Shown here: in pieces, positions 19,596 to 30,310 of the stretch
Layout: each line of letters starts with the position of its first letter
Numbering within the stretch: position 1 is the stretch's first letter
NCBI GenBank assembly: GCA_009746045.1
Contig: RPFO01000076.1
Location: 3,048,420-3,112,419, forward strand
Length of the DNA: 64,000 nucleotides
Source of the DNA: Mesostigma viride
Lineage: Eukaryota > Streptophyta > Mesostigmatophyceae > Mesostigmatales > Mesostigmataceae
Direction of reading: 5' to 3'
The notes under the pieces: generated by a model
What the model was told of the DNA's origin: nothing
What the model saw: only the letters and a program-made list of their open reading frames with translations
Database searches by the model: none
Program-made: the position numbers and the translations under genes

Positions 19596-21156
19596 ATGGC
19601 TTCCAACAACGGCAACAACGGCAACAACAACAAGGGGAAGGCGCCTGCAAGGCGCACCTCACCCCGACTGTCGCCGGAGGGCACGCCCTCCACCAACGAT
19701 GCGAGGGTGACGCCCAACGTCACCTTCCGCACGGTGGTCGCCGACCACCCCAGGCGTCGGACCCCGCAGGTGGGGCCCGGCGCCCGGGGGATGGCGAGCG
19801 GTCGCCGTTTGCCACTGGCGGTTCGTCCGCCATGGCACCTGGGGGGCAGGTCCCCCGGGCACGTAATTCCCCCGTCGCAGGTGACGGGGGTCGTGAGCGG
19901 AGTGATTCCTCGGAGGAGGATGGGGAGGTGCAGCCTGCGAGGCCACGGCCTTCGCTCGAGATTTCGACACAGACGCCTGCGACGTCTGGTAATCTTTCCG
20001 TGGGCCGACAGATGGCCATCATGGACATTGACCGGTATGGGGAACATGTTCCGCCCCCGGTCGCGTTCGGGCGCCCACCCCATTTTCTCCCCATTGGGGA
20101 GGACGACATCCCAGCGTTCATTTCGGTGAACGGCTGGATCACATCAACGTTTTCAGCTGCTTCCAGATGAGGAGATACACGCGATAGAGGTTCATCGGGT
20201 GCAAACGCAGATCGAGGGGCGTTTGAGGATGCAGTTCCCCCTGGTTCAGGTGGCAGTTTGGCTGTACTGTTTCGCCAATCGGCCGAGGCGCAATCCCGGC
20301 ACTGTTGATCAGTGGGCGTCCAGGCAGCGTCAGAGAGAGGCGCTGCGCGTGGTCGCCAGACAGGAGATCACGCTGACTCCGTTGGGGCCGTGGCCCCAAG
20401 TCACGCCAGTTGGCTGGGGCCCGGATAGGCGTGAGGCGGCTGCGATGCCGCCTGCGACGGAGCGCGGGGCGGCAGACGCCCCCACCACGCCTATGGGTGG
20501 TGAAGCCACCCACCAGGACCCTCTGGCAGGTCAGAGGGTCCAACCTCAGCCGCGGGCTCCCCCGCCCATGCAGCGTGGGGGGCCAGGTGGCTGAGGAGGC
20601 CACCGGGGTCGCAGGGACCCCGGCGGCGACACAAGCGCCCGGGGTCGCAGGGACCCCGGCAGCGACGCCGGCGCCTCCGGCGCTGGCGGGGGATGCAGCC
20701 CCCATGGAGGGTGTCACGGGCACCTCCAGCGGCTCTGGGGGGCAGGCCCCCTCTAGCCGCAACAAGGACAAGGCCCTGGCAGGGCCGGAGGGGCCTCAGG
20801 GTCCCACCGCAGCTGGGCAGCAGCCAGCACTGCTGGAAGGCGACCTGGAAGGTCGGGACTTCATCACCCTGGGTGATGAGGCCGTGTGGCGTGCCATACA
20901 GACAGCCACAGCCTCCTTCCGTGGGCTGGCCGACCGGAGCCAGCAGATGCACGTCGCGGAGGCGGGCAGCCTGGTGTGTGCGATTATCACGCACATCCTG
21001 GGCCTGCCCAACCTCCAAGAGGGCACACGCAGGGTGTGCGACGACCTGCTGCCTGCCCTGCAGGCTCTCCTCTCAGGGAGGAGGGTGCAGGGCAGCAGGG
21101 TGCGTCTGGTGCGACTCCTGGAGCTCCTGCACAATGCCATCCTGAGGGGCGGGTAG
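19596..21156 (+). pseudogene. Element B ORF1, frameshifted, unrecognised
   Basis: ATG 19596 (MASNNGNNGNNNKGKAPARR) follows the 5' LTR by 44 bp. The GC-rich reading continues through three frames: changes near 19790, 20150 and 20590. The first half is Pro/Arg/Ser-rich and probably disordered. A short folded piece around 20170-20290 contains IHAIEVHRVQTQIEG and VAVWLYCFANRP. The last 100 residues are helical (LGDEAVWRAIQTATASF ... LLELLHNAILRGG), ending at TAG 21154-21156. No known family. It occupies the same place as ORF1 of element A, but I see no clear sequence match between them. Confidence 0.5.
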
Positions 21157-21207
21157 GTGGTTGCCTACCTGGCTGCATCATGATTTACTAACCCTACTGA
21201 CGATGAA

Positions 21208-22266
21208 GTGTCCCTCTCTCCCACCTTCCATGATTGGGAGGAGGCCCGCAGCAGGAGGCGGGAAGTGACACACACTCACACCCCCACCCAGCCCACCCCT
21301 ATGTTGTCTAACCCTCCTACACAGCCCATGTTTGCCCATCCTGCTCAGCTCACTCAAGTAGCACTTCCCTCTCAGCATGTCTCTCCTGTGAATGCTGCAG
21401 CAGCAACACCATCTTCTCCCTCTCCCCCTGCATCCCCCTCTAGGTTGCCCACTTACAATGAAAACCGTCCTGTGGATAGGATTAATGTCAGGGGGCTGCC
21501 TGAGGGGTATACTAGGGAGCAGGGGAATCATGCACTTCTCTCTCTTCAGCTGGCTAGGGAGGAACTGAATGTCAAGAATTGGTTTGGATCTCTCATGCAG
21601 GGGGATTTCTACCATCAGTCCTCTCTCAGATTCAGAATCTCATTCTTGTCTTCCAGCGTAGGTATCCCAAGTGGCAGGACACGCAGGCTAGGGCAGTTTG
21701 GGAGGCTTTCATGAAGGAGCTAACTGACCTCCTCTCCACCCCCTCATCTGTGGACATATATGGGGCATTCAGGTGGGTAGAGGAATACAGGGTCACATCA
21801 GTGGACTATGTGGCTGAGACAAAGAAATATGAGCTAGCCATCAAAGCACGTCCTGATGTCCAGCAGCTAGATCACAAGTTCTTGCTGCGTTCTTCCTTGA
21901 GAAACTCAAACTTGACAAAAACACCTACGCTATGCTTGCACAGGAATGGCAAAGTACTGGGAGGACATGAAGGAGGCATTGGATTATATCAAGCTGGCCT
22001 TGGCTCCCCTTAGCCAGGGGGCCATGGGCACCTCTGTAAAGAGGGTCAGGGGGGAAGAGAGGGAGGAGGAGGATAGGGAGAGGGAAGACAGGAGCAAGAG
22101 ACCTGTCACTATGGCAGAAGTCAAGTCCCTGCTGGGACAAATGTTTAAGGGCAAGGGCAAGGGCAAGGGCAAGGGCAAGGGCAAGGGCAGGGGCTGGGGC
22201 AAGGGCAAGGGTAAGGGGCAGTCTCCCTCCAAGGGGGGCAGCTCCAGCAACAACAACAACAACAGC

Positions 22267-22349
<83 letters not shown>

Positions 22350-22700
22350 GCAGGACAAGGAGGACAAGTCTTCTCAGCGGTGCACCCGCTGTGGCATGAA
22401 GTACCACCTGCGGCCCACCTGCCGCAAGAACGTGGACGAGCTGGGGCATTTGGACGTCCTGTGCCACAAGTGCCACGGGCCGCCCCACGGTGACCCCAAG
22501 GACTGCAAGCGGCCTCCTTACGGCAAGAAGTGTGAGTCTCCCTCTCATGCTGGCTTGAGTGTGCCTGCTTCACCTCTTTCATCTGCATGCCCCACTGTCA
22601 GAGCAGTGAGCAGTTCTGGAAAGGTGCTACAGCTGGTTTCAGAAGATTATGTCTCTAAACCAACCTTCACATCTATGGTTCCCAAGGTGTGCAGAGTGTC
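21208..22700 (+). pseudogene. gag: Element B gag, frameshifted
   Basis: The capsid-like region matches the gag of element C: NRPVDRINVRGLPEGYTREQ, then QLAREELNVKNWFG, then FQRRYPKWQDTQ. Frame changes fall near 21620 and 21900. A Lys-Gly repeat (22148-22215) and a run of about 33 Asn codons (22249-22349) precede two zinc-knuckle-like motifs: CTRCGMKYHLRPTC (about 22381) and CHKCHGPPHGDPKDC (about 22465). Gag forms the particle and packages RNA. The frame then changes again near 22695, where the pol frame takes over. Confidence 0.75.
22249..22349 (+). repeat. (AAC)n microsatellite coding poly-Asn
   Basis: About 33 nearly uninterrupted AAC codons in gag, absent from the related gag of element C. 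Replication slippage is the simplest source. Confidence 0.95.
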
Positions 22701-24736
22701 CCCCAGAGGATGCTCAGATCAGTTTTCAGGAGCTTGCTTTGCAGTTGCATTTCCTTTATGGGCATGAAGTGAGTGCAGAGGTGGTGGCAGCAGCAATAGG
22801 GGGGGCAGCACTCAGACGTGCATGCCAGGTGGTCAGATCCCACTGCCAGCATTGTCAGTTCAATGCACCCAAACCCCCTAAGTGGCATGTAGCTACCCCA
22901 CCTAAGTGCAAGGGCAGGGTGGTAGGAGATGTCTTTCATATCAAAGGACAATCTTACTTGGCACTTAAAGATGCATGGTCAAGGTACACAACCATTGAAC
23001 CATTACCTGGAATGGACAAGACACAGTTGCTCAGGGCTCTCTTGATTGCTCAGGCCAGGTACTACCCTGTGGAGGCATTGTTACTGGATCAGCAGTTCAC
23101 GTGTCTTGCCAATGAACCAGGGTGTGAGGCTATTGATCTGGCTGGGCTAGAAGATCATGAGAGGCAAGGCATTATTGAAAGGGCCATCAGGTCCATTAAA
23201 ACCCTTGTAGCCAAAGAAGATGGCAATCTGCTGGCTGACAGTGGGTCATATGCTGACAGAGCTCTGTGGTCCACCAGGTTGTGCCAAGTCCTCAACAGGA
23301 GGCCACTCATGAAAACCCCACAAGGGGTGATCATTACACCAGATGGATTGCATGCAGGCATTTATCCACCTGAGGTACTAGCCCTATACAACGCACAGCG
23401 AGCACAGACAGCTAGCAGGTTAGCTGTCAAGGATGCAAAGCATCCACGTCCCACCTTCAGAGAAGGGGATCAGGTCCTATTCTACAAGGAGTCGGGACTA
23501 GGCAAGGTGGGTACCTGGCATGGGCCAGCCACCATCCTAAAGTTTAACACCACTGGCAGGACAGTGTTAGTTAAACACAATGACACGGGAAAGATTCACA
23601 GGTGTTCACCTCACAGGATGAAATTGTATTTTCCAACTGTGTCAGACGTGGCAGAGGAGGAAGAGCTGTTGGCCGACAGCCCTGTACAGTTGCCTGGCAT
23701 CCCAGCGTTGCCCAGTGAGTGGTTGTTTGGAACACCCACTGGTGAGTGTGAGAGCCACACCCACTGTGACACCCAGGTCACCCTTGATGATTGCAGGCAG
23801 TCACTGCAGGCTTGGCCCCCTGCAGCAGAGGGTCACATTGGCAAAACAGGTGATCAGCAACCTATCACCTCTTCAAGTGTGAACATAGCTCAGCCACTAG
23901 CTGCACCTTCCAAACGCAGCCTAGCAGACGCTGTTCGCATTTTACAAGCAGCTCATAGAGCCAAAGCTCAAACTGCTGCAGGATCAGCTAAGGTGGGGAA
24001 GGTTGGGCAGAATGACAATAGCCCATTTATGGTTGCAGTGGACACACAAGCCCAGGTCAGCATTATCAGTGCCCTGGCTGTGCCCCATATGCCTTTGGAA
24101 CCTTCACCCTGGCACCATGTGGCTGATTTCTCAGGGCAGTCATCCCTCAAGGTATTAGGTCAGGTCATGTTGACTATACTCGGTATCCCTACTCCTTTTC
24201 AGGTCTTGGAAGGTTATAAAGGGAATGCTTTGTTGGGGGATCCTTTTCTCTGTTACCCTGGTGTCCTCATCTCCAGTGATAGACTATCCATCCAGGACAT
24301 GGGTGGTGTTGATCTGAATCATTTCAAAATTTCTCTTGAAAAACTTCTTAACACCAACATTGCTTCTGTAAAATTTGCTACACCCAAGTATGCCCCAGGG
24401 CAAGAACCCTGTGTGGCAGACTTGGTTCACAACCAAAAACTTCATCCCAACTCATTTGGATTGGGCAAGCATGATGTGGCTAAAATGTCTCCTCTTTCTT
24501 ATGAACAGATAGAGCAAGACTGTCGCACACACATAGGATTCCTAAAATGGGTGGAGGCCTTTAACAAGGCCAGGGAAGAATGGGTAGTGCCAGATCCTCT
24601 TAGTCCTTCTCATACTCCACCTGTCACACCTATTGACAAAAAGCCTGCAGGGTGCAAGCACTTGCGCCTGAAGTTTGTGTGTAAACATAAGCCAGCAGCA
24701 GATGGGTCAGTCATTTTCATGCTAGACCTTGTGTGA
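22649..24736 (+). pseudogene. pol: Element B pol part 1: integrase then protease-like domain
   Basis: Integrase zinc-binding H-x4-H (LHFLYGHE) and C-x2-C (SHCQHCQF) lie near 22750-22860. The catalytic Asp is in VVGDVFHIKG (about 22930), the second in LLLDQQFTC (about 23085) and the Glu in GIIERAIRSIK (about 23175), with 29 residues between the last two. A retropepsin-like domain follows at 24035-24290: VDTQAQVSII (Asp codon 24041), ADFSGQSSLKVLGQV and ALLGDPFLCYPGV. This is after integrase, not before it. The frame is lost at 24725-24736, before RT. Confidence 0.85.
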
Positions 24737-26087
24737 CAGAGTTCAAGGGCACCACTGATCTGACAGAGGCAGAGTTGTACACGCCAGGCATTCAGCAAAC
24801 ATCCTAAAAATCTTGCTGTCTGTCTTTGTGGGTCATCTCAATGATGGGGATGACTATGTATGTAAGGCTACAGACATTAAAAGGGCTTTCCTGAAAGGCT
24901 CACCTGAGATAGCACAACAAGTGTGGCATGGTCAGGTGTATGTAGTCTCCACTCCCAGAGTTTGGGCAAAACACATCCCTCAGCAGTACCTGAAAGCTAA
25001 CATAGGTGTTGAAGGGCTGCAATCAGCTCCTCGCATTTTCAGGATGTCAGCTCAGGCTGTGTTTGAAAAGCTAGGGGCTAGATATGATGACATAGACCCT
25101 TGCTTCTTTGTGGTCCCACACCCTCATGGCATTCTCACCTTTGTGTGGCATGGGGATGATCAGCTGATTGCTGGGCCAAGGCGTGCTGTGGATGATTTTA
25201 TTCAACAAGTGTCACAGCATTTTGAGATTGGCAAGCAAGTAGAGCTGGGCACCACTGCCATAAAATTTTGTGGCACAATGTTACAACTCCAGCAGCATCA
25301 AAACCAGTGGGTGTGTGCACTTTACTCTCCCAATGATTACATGCACAGCTGCTTGGAGGTTTTGCAAACAAAAATCAAACCTGGAGCCTGTCCTACCATT
25401 AGAGGCAAGCTGGGGTGGTTGTGCTCAACGTGTGCACCTCACCTGGCTGTGGTTAGCAGAGTTGATGATGATGTCTTGATGCAAGTAGGTCACAAAGCCA
25501 TCACCAAAACTCTCCAGGAAGGCCCTCCCCTTATCTTGCACTCCTTGGATCTCCACAAAACCATTCACATCCAAGCTATGATGGATAGTTCCATGGAGTC
25601 CAGGCAGATTACCAAGTTGCAGGCAAGGGAGTCAGGCTTGTATTTTGTGCAGAATGATGATGCACCCTTGTCTCTCATTTCATGGTACAGCCGGTTGCAT
25701 AGACGCAAGGCTGTCAGCAGCAATGCTGCTGAGTGCAGGGCAGTGGTGTCAGCAGTGCTTCATGCCAGGTACTTGAATCATGTGCTGGTTTGGTTGCAGA
25801 TGCAAGCAGGCAGCAATGCTGGGGTGGTGGCACACTTGCTCACTGACAGTCAGTCAGTCCTCAGTTTCCTTGCTAACCCCTATGCTGTGCACACTGATCT
25901 TGACTGGGTGGTCCTGAAACAGGAGTCCACCTACTGGGAGTCCACCCGTCACGTGGAGGACAAACACAACGCTGCTGATGCACTCACTAAAGTGCCTCAG
26001 CAGGCAGCTGACCAATACCAGCTGTTGTACCACTTGATGAACCCCTATGGCAAGCAGGCAACCCTGCCCCATAGGGGGGACGCCTAG
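24700..26087 (+). pseudogene. pol: Element B pol part 2: reverse transcriptase and RNase H
   Basis: After frame changes near 24725 and 24800, the frame open to 26087 carries the Copia-type RT: CKATDIKRAFLKG with the first catalytic Asp (about 24860), GVEGLQSAPRIF, and HGDD at 25149-25160 in place of YVDD. RNase H acidic positions are visible as MMDSSMESR (about 25580), NAAECRAVVS (about 25720), LTDSQSVLS (about 25840) and NAADALTKV (about 25970). Element C has the same motifs, so HGDD is a family trait rather than decay. Confidence 0.85.
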
Positions 26088-27151
26088 CAGGGTCCTGTTC
26101 ACCAGGGCCGCCTAGGTCACCCAGTACCCCTTGGGCAGGTCCAAGGGGTAGGTTGTGGCTTCCAGCAAGGGGGGTTGGTTGGAGTCTGTTTTTATACATC
26201 TGCGTGCCCTATGCCCAATAAAATCTGTTTTGATTTTTTCAACACCATGGAATTTCGTTATGCACACCTTCATAGGTGGGCATGGGATGTATCTCACATT
26301 TTTCTCCACTAGGGCGTATGCCTTGGTGGATTGGCCTTGAGCTCAGTGGCTCAGGTGCCCCCATTCAAGTGGAGGGTCAAAGCTCCCTTGACAGGTGGTT
26401 ACCCAGGACCCCAGTTCACTGTGGATATCCTGGGCCACCTGGCCTCACTGTTCAGTGGCAGTAAAGGCATGGGTGCTGTCATGTTGTCTAGTACAACGTG
26501 CTCAGCACAGGTGCAGGATGAAATATTCCTGTCACCTGTCACCAGGACTTCAGTCACCCATGTGCAGGGCAGGGGTGGCTGGTCCCACACGTTGTGCAGG
26601 TGCAACGTGGCCAGGTCCAGGATGTCATAGTCCTGTCACCTGTCACTAGGACTTCAGCCCCCTCTGTGCAGGGCAGGGGTGGCTGGTCCTCACATGTTGT
26701 GCAGGTACAACATGGACAGTGCAGGGTGCAATAAACCTGTCCACTGTCACTCCTCAGGTTGCAGGTAACCTGAGCTCAGTTGACCCAGCCTGGCTGGGTA
26801 TTTTTCTCTGAGTGGGCGATGATGATGGAACAACATGGAACCTCTTAAACGGTTACCTTGGCATTTTTTACAATGGCTCTCTTGGCTGGTGATGCACTCC
26901 CTGGATAGGCAGACAGGCATAGCTATCTCCCTTGTGAGCTCGCGAGGAGGAGGAACTCCCCGGGCATGTTGAGCTAAACGTGATGCCATCACAAGTATTG
27001 CACGAGTTCTGGGGCCCATCTTTTTCAGTCCAGATGTTGCAGTATGGGTGTCAGTTGCTCAGCACCTCAGTCAGCTTGGAGTCAGTCTCCTAGCTGGGCA
27101 GGGTCAGGCTTGAAGTCGCTAGCCTTCAACCTGAAAGGAAAACATAATGGG
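26088..27151 (+). other. Non-coding 3' region of element B with a 105 bp repeat
   Basis: An AATAAA lies at 26217-26222. About two and a half copies of a unit of roughly 105 bp (containing CCTGTCACCTGTCAC and GCAGGGCAGGGGTGGCTGGT) fill 26505-26735. The last bases before the LTR (CTGAAAGGAAAACATAATGGG) are purine-rich and shared with element C, so they probably include the polypurine primer. Confidence 0.6.
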
Positions 27152-27609
27152 AGTTAGATGAGATGCTTAGGCTGACACACGGATTTCCGGCCTGCGCGCC
27201 GCGTATTGCCTACCGCGGCTGAGCGGGACACCTCAGTACAGTACGGCAGGGTGTACGGTACTGAGGTGTCATGTGGACCGATGTGCGGTTAGTGCCAGAC
27301 TGTGCCTAGACTCTAGCTCGACCCGCCAGACCCGGGTTATCCGGTTCTGGACGGGCCGAGTGTAGTTGATGCTAGTGACGTGGTCGCACGACATTGCAGT
27401 GTACAGTTGTCCACTGGTGAGGTGCTGCAGGTAGCACCGCCATAGGCATATAGGCGTAGCACTGGGGAGTGCCGCAGCACCCGAGTTTGCCCAGACGTTC
27501 CATTCTGAGCCCTCAGCTTCCATTGCTCTCTCATTGTATTATTGATAATACAATCATCATTCGCTCTCAGCTTCAGCAGTTGTTCGTCGTCCCTAGTCTC
27601 CATCCAACT
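27152..27609 (+). repeat. 3' LTR of element B (458 bp)
   Basis: Matches the 5' LTR with two differences; flanked on the right by GCAGC (27610-27614). Confidence 0.9.
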
Positions 27610-27614
27610 GCAGC

Positions 27615-27682
27615 GTCCAGACCGTGAGGAGGGGCAGGCGAGTGCAAGCCAGGAGGCGGCCTCGTCTGGAGTAAGTGCGTGA
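27615..27682 (+). CDS. Element A ORF1, 3' part
   Basis: Directly after element B's right duplication, the ORF1 frame resumes for 22 codons (RPDREEGQASASQEAASSGV) and ends at TGA 27680-27682. The phase is correct if B and one GCAGC are removed. Confidence 0.6.
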
Positions 27683-27736
27683 GCCTGAGTGGGTTCCAGC
27701 AGCCATATCTGCGTGTGTTGTCTGCAGTATTTTATA

Positions 27737-29085
27737 ATGCTTCGTAACACGCGCGGGACGGCAGCGGGAGCGGGGCGGGAGCGGGGGATGGCGGTGGTGA
27801 GGCAAGGGCAGATACAGGAGGCCCCGCCAGCGTCGTGCCAGAGGGACAGGCAATCCCAACGGCAGAGGGCGCCAATGGCAGGAGGGCATCCATCCGGAAG
27901 AGGAAGGAGGTGGCACAAGGAGAGGAGCGTGCAGGGTGGCCAACCGACGGCGTGGTGCTGACGGGGGAGGGCCAGAATGATGCTGAACGTCAAGCACCTG
28001 GTAAGAGACCATGTGTGCCTGAGTCTGGTGTTCCTGCAGCTAGTGTTCCTGCGCCATTAGCACCTGTAGGAGCTGCAGTCATTGGCAGTGACCCTCGTGC
28101 TTTGCCTGGAACTAGACCTCATATGAGTGCTGTGGCTGTGATGAATGGCCAGAAGCCTCTCAAGCCTCCTGTGGGACAGGAAAAGCTAGACAAGTGGTTG
28201 GAGGATATGGAGCTAGTCTCTTGCTCTGTAGATCCCACTGTCAACCTTGTGCAGGTATTCCACACATCCACGACTAATAGGGATTCCAGTGAGCGTGTGA
28301 GGGACAAGGCTAGGCAAGCTGTCAAGGACAAGCTGACTTGGTCTCAGTTCCTAGAGGGCCTACGTCAGGAGTTCTCTGATAAGGTACTCAACCTCACTAA
28401 TCACTATAAGCTCAGCTATGATACCTTTGAGATCAAGGGCACGGTAGCTGAGGAGCTGCAGCGGCTCACACGCATCAGGGAGAAGGGAGCCAAGCATGGC
28501 TTCAATCTGACTGACAGAGCAGTGGCAGATTACTTCCTGGATCGCATGGGGCTGAGTGTGGATGGGAGAAATGCAGCTAGGATGTTTGCTGATCAGACAG
28601 ATGGGACGTGGCCAGCCTTGCAAAAGGTTATTTTCAATATCCGTCCATCTGACAATGCTGCTTGCAAGGCAATCCAGGTGACTGGTGCCCCTTCAGCCTC
28701 CGCTCATCAGGTCCATGGTGACGCCCCTGGGCAGGGTGCTCAGGGAGAAACCAGACCTAGTAGGCGTCAGAGGGCTAACAGGCGCAGGCAGAATGGTAAC
28801 CAGGGTGGCAAGGGCCAGCAGCAGGGATCCAAAGGCAAGGGTCAGCAGCAGGCTGGTGGTCACCAGGGTGGTCAGCAGAACAAGGGTGGCCAAGGGCAAG
28901 GCAAGAGCCAGGGCCAGGGCACCCAGGCCAGTCAGAGCAGCCAGAACCAGGGTGGCCTGAAGAAGGCTGCTGCTGGGAAGGATGACAAGTGCTTTGGATG
29001 TGGCAGGACGGGTCATTGGCGACGTGACTGCCCAGACCAGGCCAAGTCTGCTGGAGCAGGCTCTGGCCAGGTGGGTAAGCCATGA
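27737..29085 (+). CDS. gag: Element A gag with zinc knuckle
   Basis: ATG 27737 (MLRNTRGTAAGAGRERG) starts in one frame; the main frame takes over near 27830, so one indel separates them. The capsid-like middle (about 28140-28640) has VGQEKLDKWLEDMELV, WSQFLEGLRQEF and ITREKGAKHGF-like helices. A Gln/Gly/Lys-rich linker (28700-28970) leads to CFGCGRTGHWRRDC (28990-29031), a classical C-x2-C-x4-H-x4-C knuckle. Gag ends at TGA 29083-29085. A second TGA (29088-29090) stands in the pol frame, so how pol would be reached is unclear. Confidence 0.75.
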
Positions 29086-29090
29086 CTTGA

Positions 29091-30310
29091 GTGTTGTCCC
29101 CTGTAAATAGTCAATCACCCCTAGTGGGACGAACAGTTGTACATAGTAATGGGGGTGTCCCTCTTGTGCAGCAGCAAGGGGTTGGGAATGATGAGGTGCT
29201 TCCACTCAATGATTGCAATAACGCTGCTGCAGCAGTGGAATTCCCTGTGCCTGTGGCAGGTGCAGGGTCTCCAGTTGTTGGGGTTGACTCTGGGAGTCAA
29301 GCCGCCAGACTGGAAGGACCTGCAGCTTCTGTGGGAACCGGGGCTGGCTCTGGGAGCCGAGCTACCTTGGAGGAGGTCCCTGGAGCAAGAGAACAGCAGG
29401 TGGGTCGTGCTATCCCAAGCACACAGTCTTTGTCACGTTCCTCTCTGTGCAGCCAGGCTGACAGGGGGTTGAGCTATGCTCAGGCTGGAAACACTCTACA
29501 CCATATCTTTGGCCACTCTAAGCAGGCAGAGATGTTTGCTTGGAAGATTGGCAAGGAGCCTTTGCTAGAGGCCTGCAGTGCAGCTGCTCAGAATTGTGTC
29601 TGTCAGGAGAATGCTGTTCGCCTCCCACAGTCCCATGCCAGAGAACCTGCTAGAGAGCGGGGGGATATCCAGGTGGACATCCAACACATCAGGGGCATGT
29701 ATCTGTTGGTGGGGGTGGATAGGTTTAGCAGATATAGGTTGCTGACCATTCTTCCTGGAATGCAGGAGCATCAGCTGTTGATGGGTCTCCAGTCTTTGTT
29801 GCCAGGCTTTGGGGTGTACACCAAGGTGCAAGCTGACTTGCAGTTTGACTGCTTGATCAAGCTGGCTGACCAGCTTCCTTGTAAGTTGGTAGTGGTCCCT
29901 AGGGAATGCCATGGGCAGCAGGGAGCTGTAGAGAGATCTATACGTGAAGTAAAAACAGTGGTGCTAGCAGCTAGGAGTGTGCCTGTTGTGGCATCAGCTC
30001 TAGAGAAAGCAGCTTGGTGTAAGGGGATTGAGGAGCAGCTTAACCACAGGGTAACCTATTACTATGATGGTGTGGCAGTCTCTCCCCTGGCATTGCAGTT
30101 TGGTATGCTATCACAGGACGTGGTGGCAGCCTGCCTGAAGAAGGCAGACAGGGTGTTTTCCAGATTGAGGCGTAAGGACAAGGGTTGGAAAATGCTGAGG
30201 CCCCAGGTGGGACTGAGGGTCAGGATGTGGAAGGAACCGTCATTACCAGGCAAGCGTGGCAAGTGGCAAGATGGGCAGGTAACCCATGTTGAGAAGCTAA
30301 CCATTCTTGT
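29091..30310 (+). CDS. pol: Element A pol part 1: integrase
   Basis: After a variable Val/Ala/Gly-rich lead, the integrase zinc segment shows H-x4-H in LHHIFGHS (about 29498) and C-x-C in NCVCQ. Catalytic residues are IQVDIQHIRG (about 29675), VQADLQFDCL (about 29830) and GAVERSIREVK (about 29925); the last two are 31 residues apart. No convincing protease precedes it, apart from a lone VDSGSQ (about 29283) without a matching second half. The frame closes near 30310, and the downstream domains continue in another frame. Confidence 0.75.

Larger units (their letters stand above)
19094..27609 (+). mobile_element. Element B: Copia-like LTR retrotransposon with IN-PR-RT order, nested in A
   Basis: The LTRs (19094-19551, 27152-27609) are both 458 bp, differ at two positions by eye, begin AGTTAG and end CCAACT (inverted AGTT...AACT). 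The duplication is GCAGC. Interior: a broken GC-rich ORF1, gag with Lys-Gly and poly-Asn runs and two zinc knuckles, integrase, protease-like domain, RT and RNase H, then 1.1 kb non-coding. At least six frame changes make it inactive. It is closely related to element C. Confidence 0.9.

Noticed and set aside
29283-29300. VDSGSQ before the integrase of element A, as a canonical-position protease
   Set aside because: Only the short DSG resemblance is present; no hydrophobic flanks, ADxSGQ or LLG part follows within 100 residues. The domain after integrase has all of these.
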